Below are positions 25,639 to 34,119 of a stretch of DNA of 64,000 nt, piece by piece (position 1 is the first letter of the stretch; every line of letters begins with the position of its first letter). The stretch spans positions 1-64,000 of the forward strand of contig DDUN01000006.1 in assembly GCA_002344825.1 (NCBI GenBank), in the 5' to 3' direction. Source of the DNA: Candidatus Multiplicimicrobium inquinatum (lineage in GTDB: Bacteria; Omnitrophota; Omnitrophia; Omnitrophales; Aquincolibacteriaceae). Made by a program: the position numbers and the translations under genes. The notes beneath the pieces were generated by a model, which saw only the letters and a program-made list of their open reading frames with translations, was not told where the DNA came from and searched no databases.

Positions 25639-26757
25639 ATGAAAGCATTTTTAGCATTAGAAGACGGATTGATTTTTGAGGGCGAAGGTTTTGGGGCAGA
25701 AACCGAAATCTTCGGCGAGGTAGTTTTTAATACTTCGTTGACCGGGTATCAGGAGATTTTGACGGACCCTTCTTATAAGGGACAGATTGTGGTTATGACT
25801 AACCCGCATATCGGTAATTATGGAATTAACTCCGAAGACGCGGAATCTCACCGCCCCTGGGCTGAAGGATTTGTAGTGCGAGAACTGAGCCCCGTGGTCA
25901 GCAATTATCGTTCGCAGGAATCTTTACATGATTATTTGAAGCGGAATAATATGCCCGGCATTCAGGGAATTGATACACGCAAATTAGTGAAACATTTGCG
26001 GACGCATGGTGCTAAGAAGGGTATTTTGACCACCAAGGAATCCGATCCAAAAAAATTGGTTCAAAAAGCCAAAGATTCTCCGAGTATTGTCGGCGTGGAT
26101 TTGGTGCGGGAAGTGAGCTGCACCAAAGCCTATGACTTTAACGAAACGATGCCCGTTGGATTTGAGTGGGGCAAAAAAAATACGCAGAAGTATCAGGTTG
26201 TCGCGATTGATAGCGGAATTAAATACAATATCTTACGTTTGTTGAATCGGCATGGATTTAAAGTGAAGGTCGTTCCGGCGGATACCACTGCCGAAGAAAT
26301 TTTAAAAATGAAACCGGACGGTGTTTTTCTTTCGAATGGACCCGGAGATCCGGCGGCGGTGACTTACTTGGTTTCGACCGTCAAAAAACTGATCGGCAAA
26401 GTACCGCTTTTCGGAATTTGTCTGGGGCACCAGATGATTGGGTTGGCTTTGGGCGCGACGACTTCGAAATTGAAGTTCGGTCATCGCGGAGGCAATCATC
26501 CCGTTATGGACTTAACGACCAAGAAAATTGAGATCACTTCACAAAACCATGGTTTTGTGGTGGATGTGGATACTTTGCCCAAGGGTGAAGTCGAAGTGAC
26601 GCACATTAATTTGAATGATAAAACCCTCGAAGGGTTGAGCCATAAAAAGCATCCTCTTTTTTCGGTTCAGTATCATCCTGAAAATTCGCCGGGTCCGCAC
26701 GACAGTCATTATTTATTCGAACGGTTTTATGATTTAGTGGCGGCGAACACAAAGTAA
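25639..26757 (+). CDS. carA: Carbamoyl-phosphate synthase small subunit
   Basis: A 372-aa glutaminase subunit that hands ammonia to CarB. The catalytic Cys261 is in [15 protein letters not shown], with the His/Glu pair in [18 protein letters not shown]. The N-terminal CPSase_sm_chain domain ([37 protein letters not shown]) is complete. Placed within the pyrimidine operon rather than with arginine genes. Confidence 0.96.
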   Translation: MKAFLALEDGLIFEGEGFGAETEIFGEVVFNTSLTGYQEILTDPSYKGQIVVMTNPHIGNYGINSEDAESHRPWAEGFVVRELSPVVSNYRSQESLHDYLKRNNMPGIQGIDTRKLVKHLRTHGAKKGILTTKESDPKKLVQKAKDSPSIVGVDLVREVSCTKAYDFNETMPVGFEWGKKNTQKYQVVAIDSGIKYNILRLLNRHGFKVKVVPADTTAEEILKMKPDGVFLSNGPGDPAAVTYLVSTVKKLIGKVPLFGICLGHQMIGLALGATTSKLKFGHRGGNHPVMDLTTKKIEITSQNHGFVVDVDTLPKGEVEVTHINLNDKTLEGLSHKKHPLFSVQYHPENSPGPHDSHYLFERFYDLVAANTK

Positions 26758-26792
26758 GTTTTTATAAATACAAAAAATTATCGGAACCATTT

Positions 26793-29700
26793 ATGCCAAA
26801 AAGAACAGATCTTAAGAAAATTCTCATAATCGGCTCCGGGCCGATCATCATCGGACAAGCTTGTGAATTTGACTACTCGGGAGTTCAGGCGATCAAGTCA
26901 CTGAAAGAAGAAGGCTATCAGGTTATTTTGATCAACTCCAACCCCGCAACAATCATGACCGATCCCGAAATGGCGGATGCGGTTTATATTGAGCCGCTGA
27001 CGGTGGAGTTTCTTGAGAAGGTTATTGCGAAAGAGCGTCCCGATGCCGTGCTTCCGACCATGGGCGGACAAACCGGCCTTAATTTGGCGGTGGAAGCTTA
27101 TGAAAAAGGCATTTTCAAGAAATACAATGTCGAGATGATCGGCGCGAAGTATGAAGCGATCAAAAAAGCCGAAGACCGCGAGCTCTTTAAAAAGGCGATG
27201 CAGAAAATCGGTTTGGATTTACCCGTCAGCCAATTCGCGACGTCCGTTGATGAGGCGGTGAAGGTTGCGAATAAAATCGGCTATCCTGTGATTGTGCGCG
27301 CCAGCTTTACTCTGGGTGGTTCCGGCAGCGGTATCTGCGCCAATGAAGAAGAATTGCGCAAGGTCGCGAAAACCGGAATTGATTACAGCCCCATTCATCA
27401 AGTGCTTGTTGAAGAATCTATTTTTGGCTGGAAAGAATATGAGCTCGAAGTCATGCGCGACACCAAAGATAATTTTGTCGTGATTTGTTCGATTGAAAAT
27501 TTCGATCCGATGGGCGTGCACACGGGTGATTCGATTACCGTCGCACCGTCGCAAACTTTGACCGACAAAGAGTATCAGCGTATGCGTGATGCCGCTAAAG
27601 CGGTGATGACTGAAATTGGCGTAGAAACCGGCGGTTCGAACGTGCAGTTCGCGGTGAATCCCAAAGACGGCCGCATGACCATTATTGAAATGAATCCGCG
27701 GGTTTCGCGTTCCTCGGCTTTGGCATCCAAAGCCACGGGATTTCCGATCGCGAAGTTTTCAGCTAAGCTTGCTGTTGGTTTGACTCTGGATGAAATTCCC
27801 AATGATATTACTAAGTACACACCGGCTTCGTTTGAACCTTCCATTGATTATTGCGTTGTAAAAATTCCGCGTTTTGCTTTTGAAAAGTTCGAAGGCGTGG
27901 ATAGCCGGCTTTCGTCTCAGATGAAATCGGTTGGGGAAGTGATGTCGATCGGCAGTACTTTTAAGGAAGCTTTCCAAAAAGGACTGCGCTCGCTTGAAAC
28001 CAAACGGTTTGGTTTAGGTGCGGACGGAAAAGATAAAGTTTTCGATTTAGCGCTAAATACCCGCGAAGCCTATCTCGAGTTTTGTCAGACTGCCCCTAAG
28101 GACGCGGCGCTCAAGAAAAAACTTTTGGATGAAATCAAGGTGCCTCGTGATGGTCGTCCCTTTAATTTGAAATATGCTTTTCTTGCCGGCGCGACCGTGG
28201 AAGAAATTTTTGAAGCTTCATTTATTGATCCTTGGTTTTTGCACCAGCTGAAACAAATCATTGACTTAGAAAAAGAGTTGATCGACGCCAAGGAATCTCA
28301 GCGTAAAACTCTTTTACGCAAAGCAAAGAAGTATGGGTTTTCTGACCGGCAGCTGGCATTTTTGTGGGGCAAAAAAGAAAATGAAGTCCGTGTGATGCGT
28401 AAAGCGGAAAAGATAATTCCCGTTTATAAGCTGGTGGATACCTGTGCCGCGGAATTTCAGGCTTTTACGCCTTACTTTTATTCGACCTATCAGGATGAAG
28501 ATGAAGTGGTTGTGACACCGAAGAAAAAAGTCATGATCTTAGGCGGCGGCCCGAATCGAATTGGGCAGGGGATTGAATTTGACTATTGTTGTGTGCACGC
28601 GGTCATGGCGCTTAAAGAAAAAGGTTATGAAACCATCATGGTCAACTCGAATCCCGAAACTGTTAGTACGGATTATGACACGGCGGATAAGCTCTACTTC
28701 GAACCTTTGACGCTCGAAGATGTGCTGAATATTTATGAAAAAGAACAGCCGATCGGCGTGATTCCGCAATTGGGCGGACAAACTCCGCTTAATCTGGCGA
28801 GAGGCTTGGCGGATAATGGCGTGCGTATTTTAGGAACTTCCGTGGAGTCGATTGAACGCGCCGAAGACCGCGATCTGTTTAAGCAGCTGCTTCAGAAAAT
28901 CGGATTGCGCCAGCCCGCTAATGGTATTGCTACCAGCTTCGCCGAAGCTTGTGTTGTGGCCAAAGAAATCGGATACCCCGTGGTGGTTCGTCCGTCGTTT
29001 GTTTTGGGCGGCCGCGCGATGGAAATCGCTTACGATGAAGCTCAGCTTAAAAAATTTATGAAGCAGGCCGTGGAAGCCAGTGATAACCATCCTATTTTGA
29101 TCGACAAGTTTTTGGAAAGCGCGACGGAATCGGATGTGGACTTAATCTCTGATGGAAAAATAAGTGTCGTGGGTGCCGTGATGGAGCATATCGAAGAAGC
29201 AGGGATTCATTCGGGAGATTCTGCTTCGGTCATTCCGCCGTATTCACTGTCACCCATGGTGGTTCAGGAAATTACACAGAAAACCAAAGAGCTCGCGAAG
29301 GAATTGAATGTAATCGGCTTGATGAATGTGCAGTATGCCGTGGTTCGTGATCAGGTTTACTGCCTGGAAGTAAATCCGCGAGCTTCGCGCTCCATGCCTT
29401 TTGTAAGTAAGACGATCGGTGTTCCGCTTGCGAAGCTTGCCGCTAAAATTATGGTGGGCGATACGCTTGAAAAATTAGGGTATACAGCTGAAATTCATCC
29501 GCCTTATGTGACCGTGAAAGAATCTGTTTTTCCTTTTGTGAAGTTTCCGGGCGTAGATATTATTCTTTCGCCTGAAATGAAATCGACCGGAGAGGTCATG
29601 GGAATTGATCGTGACTTCGCGCGCGCTTTTTATAAGTCGCAGGAAGCGTCGATGGCACACATTCCGGAAAAAGGAAATGTGTTTATCAGTGTGAAAGACA

Positions 29701-30092
29701 CCGATAAGGTTGCGATTATTGATATTGCGCAGGGTTTTGAAAAATTGGGTTATCGTATTTTTTCGACTCGCGGAACGGCTGCGGTTTTACGCGAGCATGG
29801 CGTTTCAGTTGAAGAACTAAAGAAGTTAAGCGATGGAAGTCCCAACGCGGCGGAATTGATCCGTGAACAGAAAATCGATTTGATTATTAATACGCCCAAC
29901 GGTAAAGGCCCGATGTTGGATGAAGCCAAAATTCGTTCTCTGGCTGTTTCATTTAAAGTGCCCTGTATCACAACGATTCGCATGGCCAAGGCCGCTGTCT
30001 TTGGATTGCAGGCCGTGCGCGGTGCGCAGCTCGAAGTGAACCCGATCAGCTACTACCATGAGGAATGCCGCCGCATGACTGCGCGCGTTTGA
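26793..30092 (+). CDS. carB: Carbamoyl-phosphate synthase large subunit
   Basis: A 1,099-aa enzyme that makes carbamoyl phosphate from ammonia, bicarbonate and two ATP. Two homologous ATP-grasp halves are visible (starting [20 protein letters not shown] and [20 protein letters not shown]), with an oligomerisation domain between them and a C-terminal MGS-like allosteric domain ([23 protein letters not shown]). About 25 residues longer than the E. coli enzyme, mostly in the middle. PyrK starts 2 nt after its stop. Confidence 0.97.
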   Translation: MPKRTDLKKILIIGSGPIIIGQACEFDYSGVQAIKSLKEEGYQVILINSNPATIMTDPEMADAVYIEPLTVEFLEKVIAKERPDAVLPTMGGQTGLNLAVEAYEKGIFKKYNVEMIGAKYEAIKKAEDRELFKKAMQKIGLDLPVSQFATSVDEAVKVANKIGYPVIVRASFTLGGSGSGICANEEELRKVAKTGIDYSPIHQVLVEESIFGWKEYELEVMRDTKDNFVVICSIENFDPMGVHTGDSITVAPSQTLTDKEYQRMRDAAKAVMTEIGVETGGSNVQFAVNPKDGRMTIIEMNPRVSRSSALASKATGFPIAKFSAKLAVGLTLDEIPNDITKYTPASFEPSIDYCVVKIPRFAFEKFEGVDSRLSSQMKSVGEVMSIGSTFKEAFQKGLRSLETKRFGLGADGKDKVFDLALNTREAYLEFCQTAPKDAALKKKLLDEIKVPRDGRPFNLKYAFLAGATVEEIFEASFIDPWFLHQLKQIIDLEKELIDAKESQRKTLLRKAKKYGFSDRQLAFLWGKKENEVRVMRKAEKIIPVYKLVDTCAAEFQAFTPYFYSTYQDEDEVVVTPKKKVMILGGGPNRIGQGIEFDYCCVHAVMALKEKGYETIMVNSNPETVSTDYDTADKLYFEPLTLEDVLNIYEKEQPIGVIPQLGGQTPLNLARGLADNGVRILGTSVESIERAEDRDLFKQLLQKIGLRQPANGIATSFAEACVVAKEIGYPVVVRPSFVLGGRAMEIAYDEAQLKKFMKQAVEASDNHPILIDKFLESATESDVDLISDGKISVVGAVMEHIEEAGIHSGDSASVIPPYSLSPMVVQEITQKTKELAKELNVIGLMNVQYAVVRDQVYCLEVNPRASRSMPFVSKTIGVPLAKLAAKIMVGDTLEKLGYTAEIHPPYVTVKESVFPFVKFPGVDIILSPEMKSTGEVMGIDRDFARAFYKSQEASMAHIPEKGNVFISVKDTDKVAIIDIAQGFEKLGYRIFSTRGTAAVLREHGVSVEELKKLSDGSPNAAELIREQKIDLIINTPNGKGPMLDEAKIRSLAVSFKVPCITTIRMAKAAVFGLQAVRGAQLEVNPISYYHEECRRMTARV

Positions 30093-30094
30093 TC

Positions 30095-30874
30095 ATGTCT
30101 GTGAAAGCATACGACGAGGCGGTAATCATCCTCGAAAACAAAAAGATTAACGAAAAGTATCTCAAGCTTTCTTTCCGTTCCAAAAAATTGGTCCAAGGTG
30201 TTAAGCCCGGTCATTTTCTCATGATGCAAATCGGAGATAAGAACGACCCCTTTTTACGCCGCCCTTTCAGTTACTACCGTGCCTCGTCCGACCGCATTGA
30301 AGTTTTATACGAAATTTTAGGCTATGGCACCTCGCTTTTATCGAAAAAGAAAAAAGGAGAAACAGTGCAGGTGATGGGGCCTTTGGGAAATCCTTTTTCT
30401 GTCAAAATAGCCCGTAAAAAACGTGTGCTTGTTGCGGGCGGTGTGGGAGTTCCTCCGCTTGTGTTTTTCGCCGAAAAAAATCGCAGTGATTATCTTTTAA
30501 TCGGAACCAAGTCCAAACAGGAAGTGATGCCGAAAAAGGAACTCGCCAAAGTTAAAGCCAAGGTTCTTTTTTCAACCGATGACGGATCTTACGGAACAAA
30601 AGGGCGCGTGACGCTTTTACTTGAAGATGTGATTGAAAAGGAAGGCGCTGAAAATATTTTTATCCAAACTTGCGGACCCATGCCCATGATGAATGCCGTG
30701 ATGGCTTTGGCAAAAAAATACGAAATTCCCGGCGAAGCCTCGCTTGATAAAACCATGGGCTGCGGCGTTGGTGTTTGTCTTGGGTGTATGGTTAAAACGC
30801 ATGAAGGTTGGGTGCCGTCCTGTACGGAAGGCCCTGTGTTTAGCTTTGACGATATTGTAGAGGCAGGCGTATGA
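30095..30874 (+). CDS. pyrK: Dihydroorotate dehydrogenase electron-transfer subunit
   Basis: A 259-aa flavoprotein with FAD/NAD-binding ferredoxin-reductase fold (RRPFSYYR binds FAD; VLVAGGVGVPPLVF binds NAD) and a C-terminal [2Fe-2S] site at Cys223, Cys228, Cys231 and Cys243 (CGVGVCLGCMVK...SC). It passes electrons from PyrD to NAD+, so the dehydrogenase here is class 1B and quinone-independent. ATG 30095 is chosen; upstream in-frame starts lie inside carB. It overlaps pyrD by 4 nt. Confidence 0.95.
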   Translation: MSVKAYDEAVIILENKKINEKYLKLSFRSKKLVQGVKPGHFLMMQIGDKNDPFLRRPFSYYRASSDRIEVLYEILGYGTSLLSKKKKGETVQVMGPLGNPFSVKIARKKRVLVAGGVGVPPLVFFAEKNRSDYLLIGTKSKQEVMPKKELAKVKAKVLFSTDDGSYGTKGRVTLLLEDVIEKEGAENIFIQTCGPMPMMNAVMALAKKYEIPGEASLDKTMGCGVGVCLGCMVKTHEGWVPSCTEGPVFSFDDIVEAGV

Positions 30875-31827
30875 AAAAAACGGCTGCAAAAAAAGTTGAT
30901 CTTACGACAAAGATTAAAAACCTGACTTTTAAAAACCCCGTGACGGTCGCTTCGGGAACCTTCGGCACCACGACCGAAATGGAATCATTTATCGATTATG
31001 ATAAGCTTGGTGCGGTGATCGCGAAAACGGTCACTTTGTATGCTCGGCCAGGCAATCCGATGCCCCGCATCTGCGAAACAGCCTCCGGAATGATTAACGC
31101 CATCGGTTTGCAGAATAAGGGACTTGATGAGTTTCTCGAAAACAAAATGCCCAAAATACGCAAACAGAAAACTCCGTGGGTGATCAGTATTGCGGCGGAA
31201 ACGACGGAAGAGTTTTCCGTGATGGCGAAAAAGTTGGATGCGGTAAAAAAAGATTTTGCGATGCTGGAAGTGAATCTTTCTTGCCCGAATGTGGAAAAAG
31301 GCGGCGCCAGCTTTGTGAAAAAGCAGGAAACGATTATCGATATTATCAAAGCTATTCGTGATCAGACGGATATGGTCATGATGGCAAAGCTCTCGCCTGA
31401 ACTCGGCGATGTCATTGAGATTGCTGGCAATGCCCTGCGGCATGGCGCAGACGGACTCAGTTTGATCAATACACTTCGTGGGATGGTTGTAGATGTTTAT
31501 AAACGCCGTTCGCGCATTGCGCGCGACAGCGGTGGATTAAGCGGTCCCGCGATTAAGCCGGTGGCTTTGCGCTATGTTTATGACTGCAAGAAAGCGTTTA
31601 ACTGTCCGATCATTGCGTCGGGTGGAATTCGTGACTGGAAAGACGCCGTTGAGTTTTTGATCGTTGGGGCCGATTTGTTGGCTGTCGGAACTTCTAATTT
31701 TGTGACACCAAACGCGACCATGCAAATTATTACGGGCATTGAGAGTTTTTGCCGCGAGCAAGGGATTCAGAAGTTGGATGATTTAAGAGGGACGTTTCAG
31801 TCCGCGCAATCTTTGGGGTGTAAATAG
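30871..31827 (+). CDS. pyrD: Dihydroorotate dehydrogenase, class 1B catalytic subunit
   Basis: A 318-aa FMN barrel that oxidises dihydroorotate to orotate. The catalytic loop is VNLSCPNVEKGGASF, with Cys as base, as in class 1 enzymes. FMN-binding segments VTVASGTFG, LINTLRGMVVDV and IIASGGIRDWKDAVEFLIVGAD are all present. Adjacent to pyrK, its electron-transfer partner, as expected for class 1B. Confidence 0.96.
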   Translation: MKKTAAKKVDLTTKIKNLTFKNPVTVASGTFGTTTEMESFIDYDKLGAVIAKTVTLYARPGNPMPRICETASGMINAIGLQNKGLDEFLENKMPKIRKQKTPWVISIAAETTEEFSVMAKKLDAVKKDFAMLEVNLSCPNVEKGGASFVKKQETIIDIIKAIRDQTDMVMMAKLSPELGDVIEIAGNALRHGADGLSLINTLRGMVVDVYKRRSRIARDSGGLSGPAIKPVALRYVYDCKKAFNCPIIASGGIRDWKDAVEFLIVGADLLAVGTSNFVTPNATMQIITGIESFCREQGIQKLDDLRGTFQSAQSLGCK

Positions 31828-31828
31828 T

Positions 31829-32542
31829 ATGAGGGCGAGTGAAAAAATTATCTTGGCTTTAGACTTTTCTGATTTAAAGGATGTCAAAAAAACTTTAAAG
31901 CAGTTGGACGGCCAAGCTGTTTATTACAAAGTTGGTCTTGAACTGTTTATTAGCCACGGCTGGAAAGTCGTGGAGCTGGTCAAGAAAACCGGTGCGCGTG
32001 TTTTTCTGGATTTAAAACTGCATGATATTCCGAATACCGTGGCGAAGTCGGTCGCAACAGCATGCCGGCATGAAATTGATATTTTGAATGTGCACGCTTT
32101 GGGCGGTTTTGAAATGATGCAAAGAGCCGGGGAGGCGTTTCAAGAAAATGCGGTGAATAAAAAGGCTGAACTGATTGCCGTCACCATTTTGACCAGTCAT
32201 GACCAAAAGGTTTTGGATAAGGAATTACGAATTGGACAACCGATTCCATCTCAGGTTGTGCATTTAGCGAAATTAGCGGAAAAAGCCGGTTTGTCCGGTG
32301 TCGTGGCTTCACCGCTTGAAGTAAAACTGATTCGCAAAGCGGTTGAGAGAAAGTTTCGCATTGTGACACCGGGAGTTCGGCCATTAACCGCGGATTTAAA
32401 TGATCAAAAACGGGTTTATACACCTGCACAGGCGATCCGCGAGGGAGCGGATTATCTCGTGATTGGCCGTCCGATTACTCAAGCAAAAGACCCAGCCAAG
32501 GCCTTTGAGATGATTGTTCAAGAAATTCAGGGAGTTCTTTAG
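31829..32542 (+). CDS. pyrF: Orotidine 5'-phosphate decarboxylase
   Basis: A 237-aa barrel enzyme that makes UMP from OMP. The catalytic array appears as FLDLKLHDIPNTV, with the preceding lysine in YYKVGLELF, and the phosphate site is VTPGVRP and IREGADYLVIGRPIT. It starts one base after the pyrD stop. It is the last gene of the pathway operon. Orotate phosphoribosyltransferase (pyrE), which often follows pyrF, is absent: a tRNA comes next. Confidence 0.96.
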   Translation: MRASEKIILALDFSDLKDVKKTLKQLDGQAVYYKVGLELFISHGWKVVELVKKTGARVFLDLKLHDIPNTVAKSVATACRHEIDILNVHALGGFEMMQRAGEAFQENAVNKKAELIAVTILTSHDQKVLDKELRIGQPIPSQVVHLAKLAEKAGLSGVVASPLEVKLIRKAVERKFRIVTPGVRPLTADLNDQKRVYTPAQAIREGADYLVIGRPITQAKDPAKAFEMIVQEIQGVL

Positions 32543-32601
32543 TTCTAGTCCAAGTTTGCGTTTGATAGTTCCCGACTTCTTTTCTGGGGCTTATTTTTTC
32601 T

Positions 32602-32629
32602 TTGCCCTTTCTTTATTTCCTCCTATAAT
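32602..32629 (+). promoter_or_regulatory. Promoter for tRNA-Gln
   Basis: TTGCCC (32602-32607), 16-nt spacer, perfect TATAAT (32624-32629), 24 nt ahead of the mature tRNA 5' end. Confidence 0.65.
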
Positions 32630-32653
32630 ACCGCCTTCGTCGAACCATTCCGT

Positions 32654-32724
32654 TGGGGGATGGTGTAATGGTAGCACAAAAGCCTCTGGAGCTTTTTGTC
32701 TAGGTTCGAATCCTAGTCCCCCAG
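32654..32724 (+). tRNA. tRNA-Gln (CTG anticodon)
   Basis: A 71-nt cloverleaf: acceptor TGGGGGA/TCCCCCA, D stem GTGT/GCAC, anticodon stem AAAGC/GCTTT with loop CTCTGGA (anticodon CTG, reads CAG), T arm CTAGG/CCTAG with TTCGAAT, discriminator G. CCA is not encoded. The U1-A72 weak-type first pair is typical of glutamine tRNAs. A short hairpin GCTTCTGAAAGAAGC follows at 32730. Confidence 0.93.
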
Positions 32725-33039
32725 TACTTGGCTTCTGAAAGAAGCTTTGAGCTGGGAGAGTTTTAAGCGAGCCGGTAACGGCAAGCGTACAAAGCCCTCA
32801 ATTGAGTAGTAAGGCGGAGACAGCTTGGAAACGGGTTTAAATCTGTTAAAAAGCTGTATGAGAATCTTGCTTCGCAAGTATCCAGGTGGGTAGGCGCGAA
32901 GCAGAGAGTTCATCGGGTCTGGTATGGTTTCTCTTTCGAACCTTCCAATCGAATCGTTCTCTCGCAAAATGCAAGCCGTTGTACGGAGGCTTTACCGCCG
33001 ACAAACCGCGGCTTTAACCAATGAGGTAAGATAAGTTCT
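32725..33039 (+). other. 315-nt non-coding gap, possible long leader of the RRM gene
   Basis: No convincing ORF. Small hairpins are visible: GCTTCTGAAAGAAGC right after the tRNA (32730-32744), GCCGGTAACGGC (~32770), and CTTGCTTCGCAAG (~32867). Single-gene RRM/RGG proteins of cyanobacteria have long, temperature-sensitive leaders, so a regulatory 5' UTR is possible. I do not recognise it as tmRNA, 6S or SRP RNA. Confidence 0.4.
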
Positions 33040-33417
33040 ATGAACGCGAAGTTATATGTGGGAAATTTGTCCTGGCAAGCAACGGATGAAGACATTAAAA
33101 GTGCCTTCTCCAAATATGGCAATCTGGTTGAAGCCAGCGTTGTGCGTGACCGTTTTTCAGGACGTTCGAAGGGGTTCGCATTTGTTCGTTTCGAAAACAG
33201 TGAGTCAGCTGAAAAAGCGCTTGAACTCAATGGCCAAGATTTTATGGGCCGCAAGCTGATGGTTTCTGAAGCTCGCGAGCAGACTGAACGCACCGGTGGC
33301 GGTCGTGATTTCGGCGGAGACCGCGGTGGTGATCGTGGCGGACGCGGCGGCTTCGGCGGCGGTGATCGCGGCGGAGACCGTGGTGGTCGTGGCGGTTACG
33401 ACGATCGTCGTTACTAA
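33040..33417 (+). CDS. RRM-domain RNA-binding protein with RGG tail
   Basis: A 125-aa single-RRM protein. RNP2 is KLYVGNLSW (residues ~4-12) and RNP1 is KGFAFVRF (~44-51). After residue ~85 comes a Gly/Arg/Asp-rich tail built from repeats of DRGG and RGG, ending GGYDDRRY. Such proteins (Rbp group, like cyanobacterial and plant glycine-rich proteins) bind single-stranded RNA and are often cold-induced. The repetitive tail is encoded by tandem DNA words rich in GGCGGAGACCGTGG-like units. A single-gene unit with its own terminator downstream. Confidence 0.93.
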   Translation: MNAKLYVGNLSWQATDEDIKSAFSKYGNLVEASVVRDRFSGRSKGFAFVRFENSESAEKALELNGQDFMGRKLMVSEAREQTERTGGGRDFGGDRGGDRGGRGGFGGGDRGGDRGGRGGYDDRRY

Positions 33418-33430
33418 GCTGTTTTGTTTT

Positions 33431-33455
33431 GCCTCTGCGCATAGCGCAACCGGCG
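33431..33455 (+). repeat. Small hairpin repeat, copy F
   Basis: GCCTC, TGCGC/GCGCA stem, ATA loop, ACCGGCG. It lies 13 nt after the RRM gene stop and is enclosed by an additional AGCTG/CAGCT pairing, giving a larger hairpin. Confidence 0.72.
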
Positions 33456-33524
33456 AAGCAGCTCAACTTTGCTTTTACATCGCTCAATAGAAAAATTTTT
33501 TGTTGATTGACGTATAAGAGTGAT

Positions 33525-33558
33525 ATTCCGGAGCAAGGCAACTTGCTCCGGAATTTTA
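33525..33558 (+). terminator. Intrinsic terminator after the RRM gene
   Basis: A perfect 13-bp stem ATTCCGGAGCAAG/CTTGCTCCGGAAT closes a GCAA tetraloop and is followed by TTTATT. It ends the RRM unit 46 nt before tRNA-Leu. Confidence 0.88.
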
Positions 33559-33600
33559 TTAGACCTGTTTATCTTTTCGCAATTTTTCAAATTGCATTAT

Positions 33601-33682
33601 GCGCACGTGGCGAAATTGGCAGACGCACTACTTTGAGGTGGTAGCGCCGCAAGGCATGCAGGTTCAAGTCCTGCCGTGCGCA
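33601..33682 (+). tRNA. tRNA-Leu (GAG anticodon)
   Basis: An 82-nt class II tRNA: acceptor GCGCACG/CGTGCGC, D arm GCG...CGC, anticodon stem CTACT/GGTAG with loop TTGAGGT (anticodon GAG, reads CTC/CTT), a long variable arm CGCCGCAAGGCATG, T arm CAGG..CCTG with TTCAAGT, discriminator A. The long variable arm and the acceptor identify leucine. CCA is not encoded. Its 3' 20 nt are repeated in inverted orientation ~160 nt downstream. Confidence 0.95.
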
Positions 33683-33870
33683 TTTTTGCTCCGTTCTATA
33701 TAAAAAGCCTTACCCTTAAAAGCTCAGACAGTCCTCGGCCTTTGGCCTGTGGAACTCGTTTTAAGGATAAGGCTTTTTTCATAGAACTCCGCTTGGTCTC
33801 AGCCTTTTTCCTTTGGAAAAAGGCGAATGGAATTTTTGCTTGTCGCAAAAATGCGCACGGCAGGACTTGA
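33663..33870 (+). repeat. Large imperfect inverted repeat containing the tRNA-Leu 3' end
   Basis: The last 20 nt of tRNA-Leu and the following 7 nt (33663-33689) recur as a perfect inverted copy at 33844-33870. Further in, AAAAAGCCTTA and TAAGGCTTTTTT (around 33702 and 33758) pair, and CTCCGTTCTAT pairs with the ATAGAACTCCG region. The right arm carries ~54 extra nt that form their own hairpin (CCTTTTTCC/GGAAAAAGG). The apex has CCTCGGCCTTTGGCC. Altogether this can fold into a long cruciform downstream of tRNA-Leu. Confidence 0.8.
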
Positions 33871-33901
33871 AGGGAGCGACGACAAAATCTTTCGGCTGAA
33901 C

Positions 33902-33939
33902 AAAAACAAACCTGACTCAATGTCAGGTTTTTGTTTTTT
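33902..33939 (+). terminator. Bidirectional intrinsic terminator
   Basis: AAACCTGAC and GTCAGGTTT close a TCAAT loop; both sides carry A/T tracts (CAAAAAC and TTTTTGTTTTTT). It probably ends transcription from tRNA-Leu through the palindrome. Confidence 0.85.
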
Positions 33940-33950
33940 AAAGTCTTTGT

Positions 33951-34036
33951 GAGAGGCGAGTGGCACTTGTGGTCGTAGACCAGACCTGAAGCGAAACCGA
34001 GCGGTTAGCGAGAGAGCGAACGCAAGGAGCCAGGTC
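33951..34036 (+). repeat. GGCGAGTGGC-type repeat, copy 2
   Basis: Starts GGCGAGTGGC and holds AGCGAAACCGAGCGGTTAGC and GAGAGAGCGAACGCAAGGAG, matching copy 1 at 19632-19712 over most of its length, with a ~20-nt insertion (GTGGTCGTAGACCAGACC, itself a hairpin) near the left. Confidence 0.62.
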
Positions 34037-34119
34037 CTTAACACTTTCCGAAAAAACGCGCACAGCTTCTTTCCGATGAAAGGTTTGTGGGTGACTTCTT
34101 AAACTTTTTGCCGTAAATT

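Noticed and set aside
33296..33414. Tandem GGCGGAGACCGTGGTGG-like words suggesting a CRISPR or minisatellite
   Set aside because: They encode the RGG/DRGG tail of the RRM protein in frame; spacing and variation fit protein repeats, with no spacers.
33601..33870. Integrated element with attL/attR at tRNA-Leu
   Set aside because: The tRNA 3' copy is inverted and only ~155 nt away; there is no integrase or cargo, so it is not a conventional genomic island.
33676..33920. 64-74 aa ORFs after tRNA-Leu on both strands
   Set aside because: They are produced by the long palindrome and include the inverted tRNA copy; no ribosome sites.
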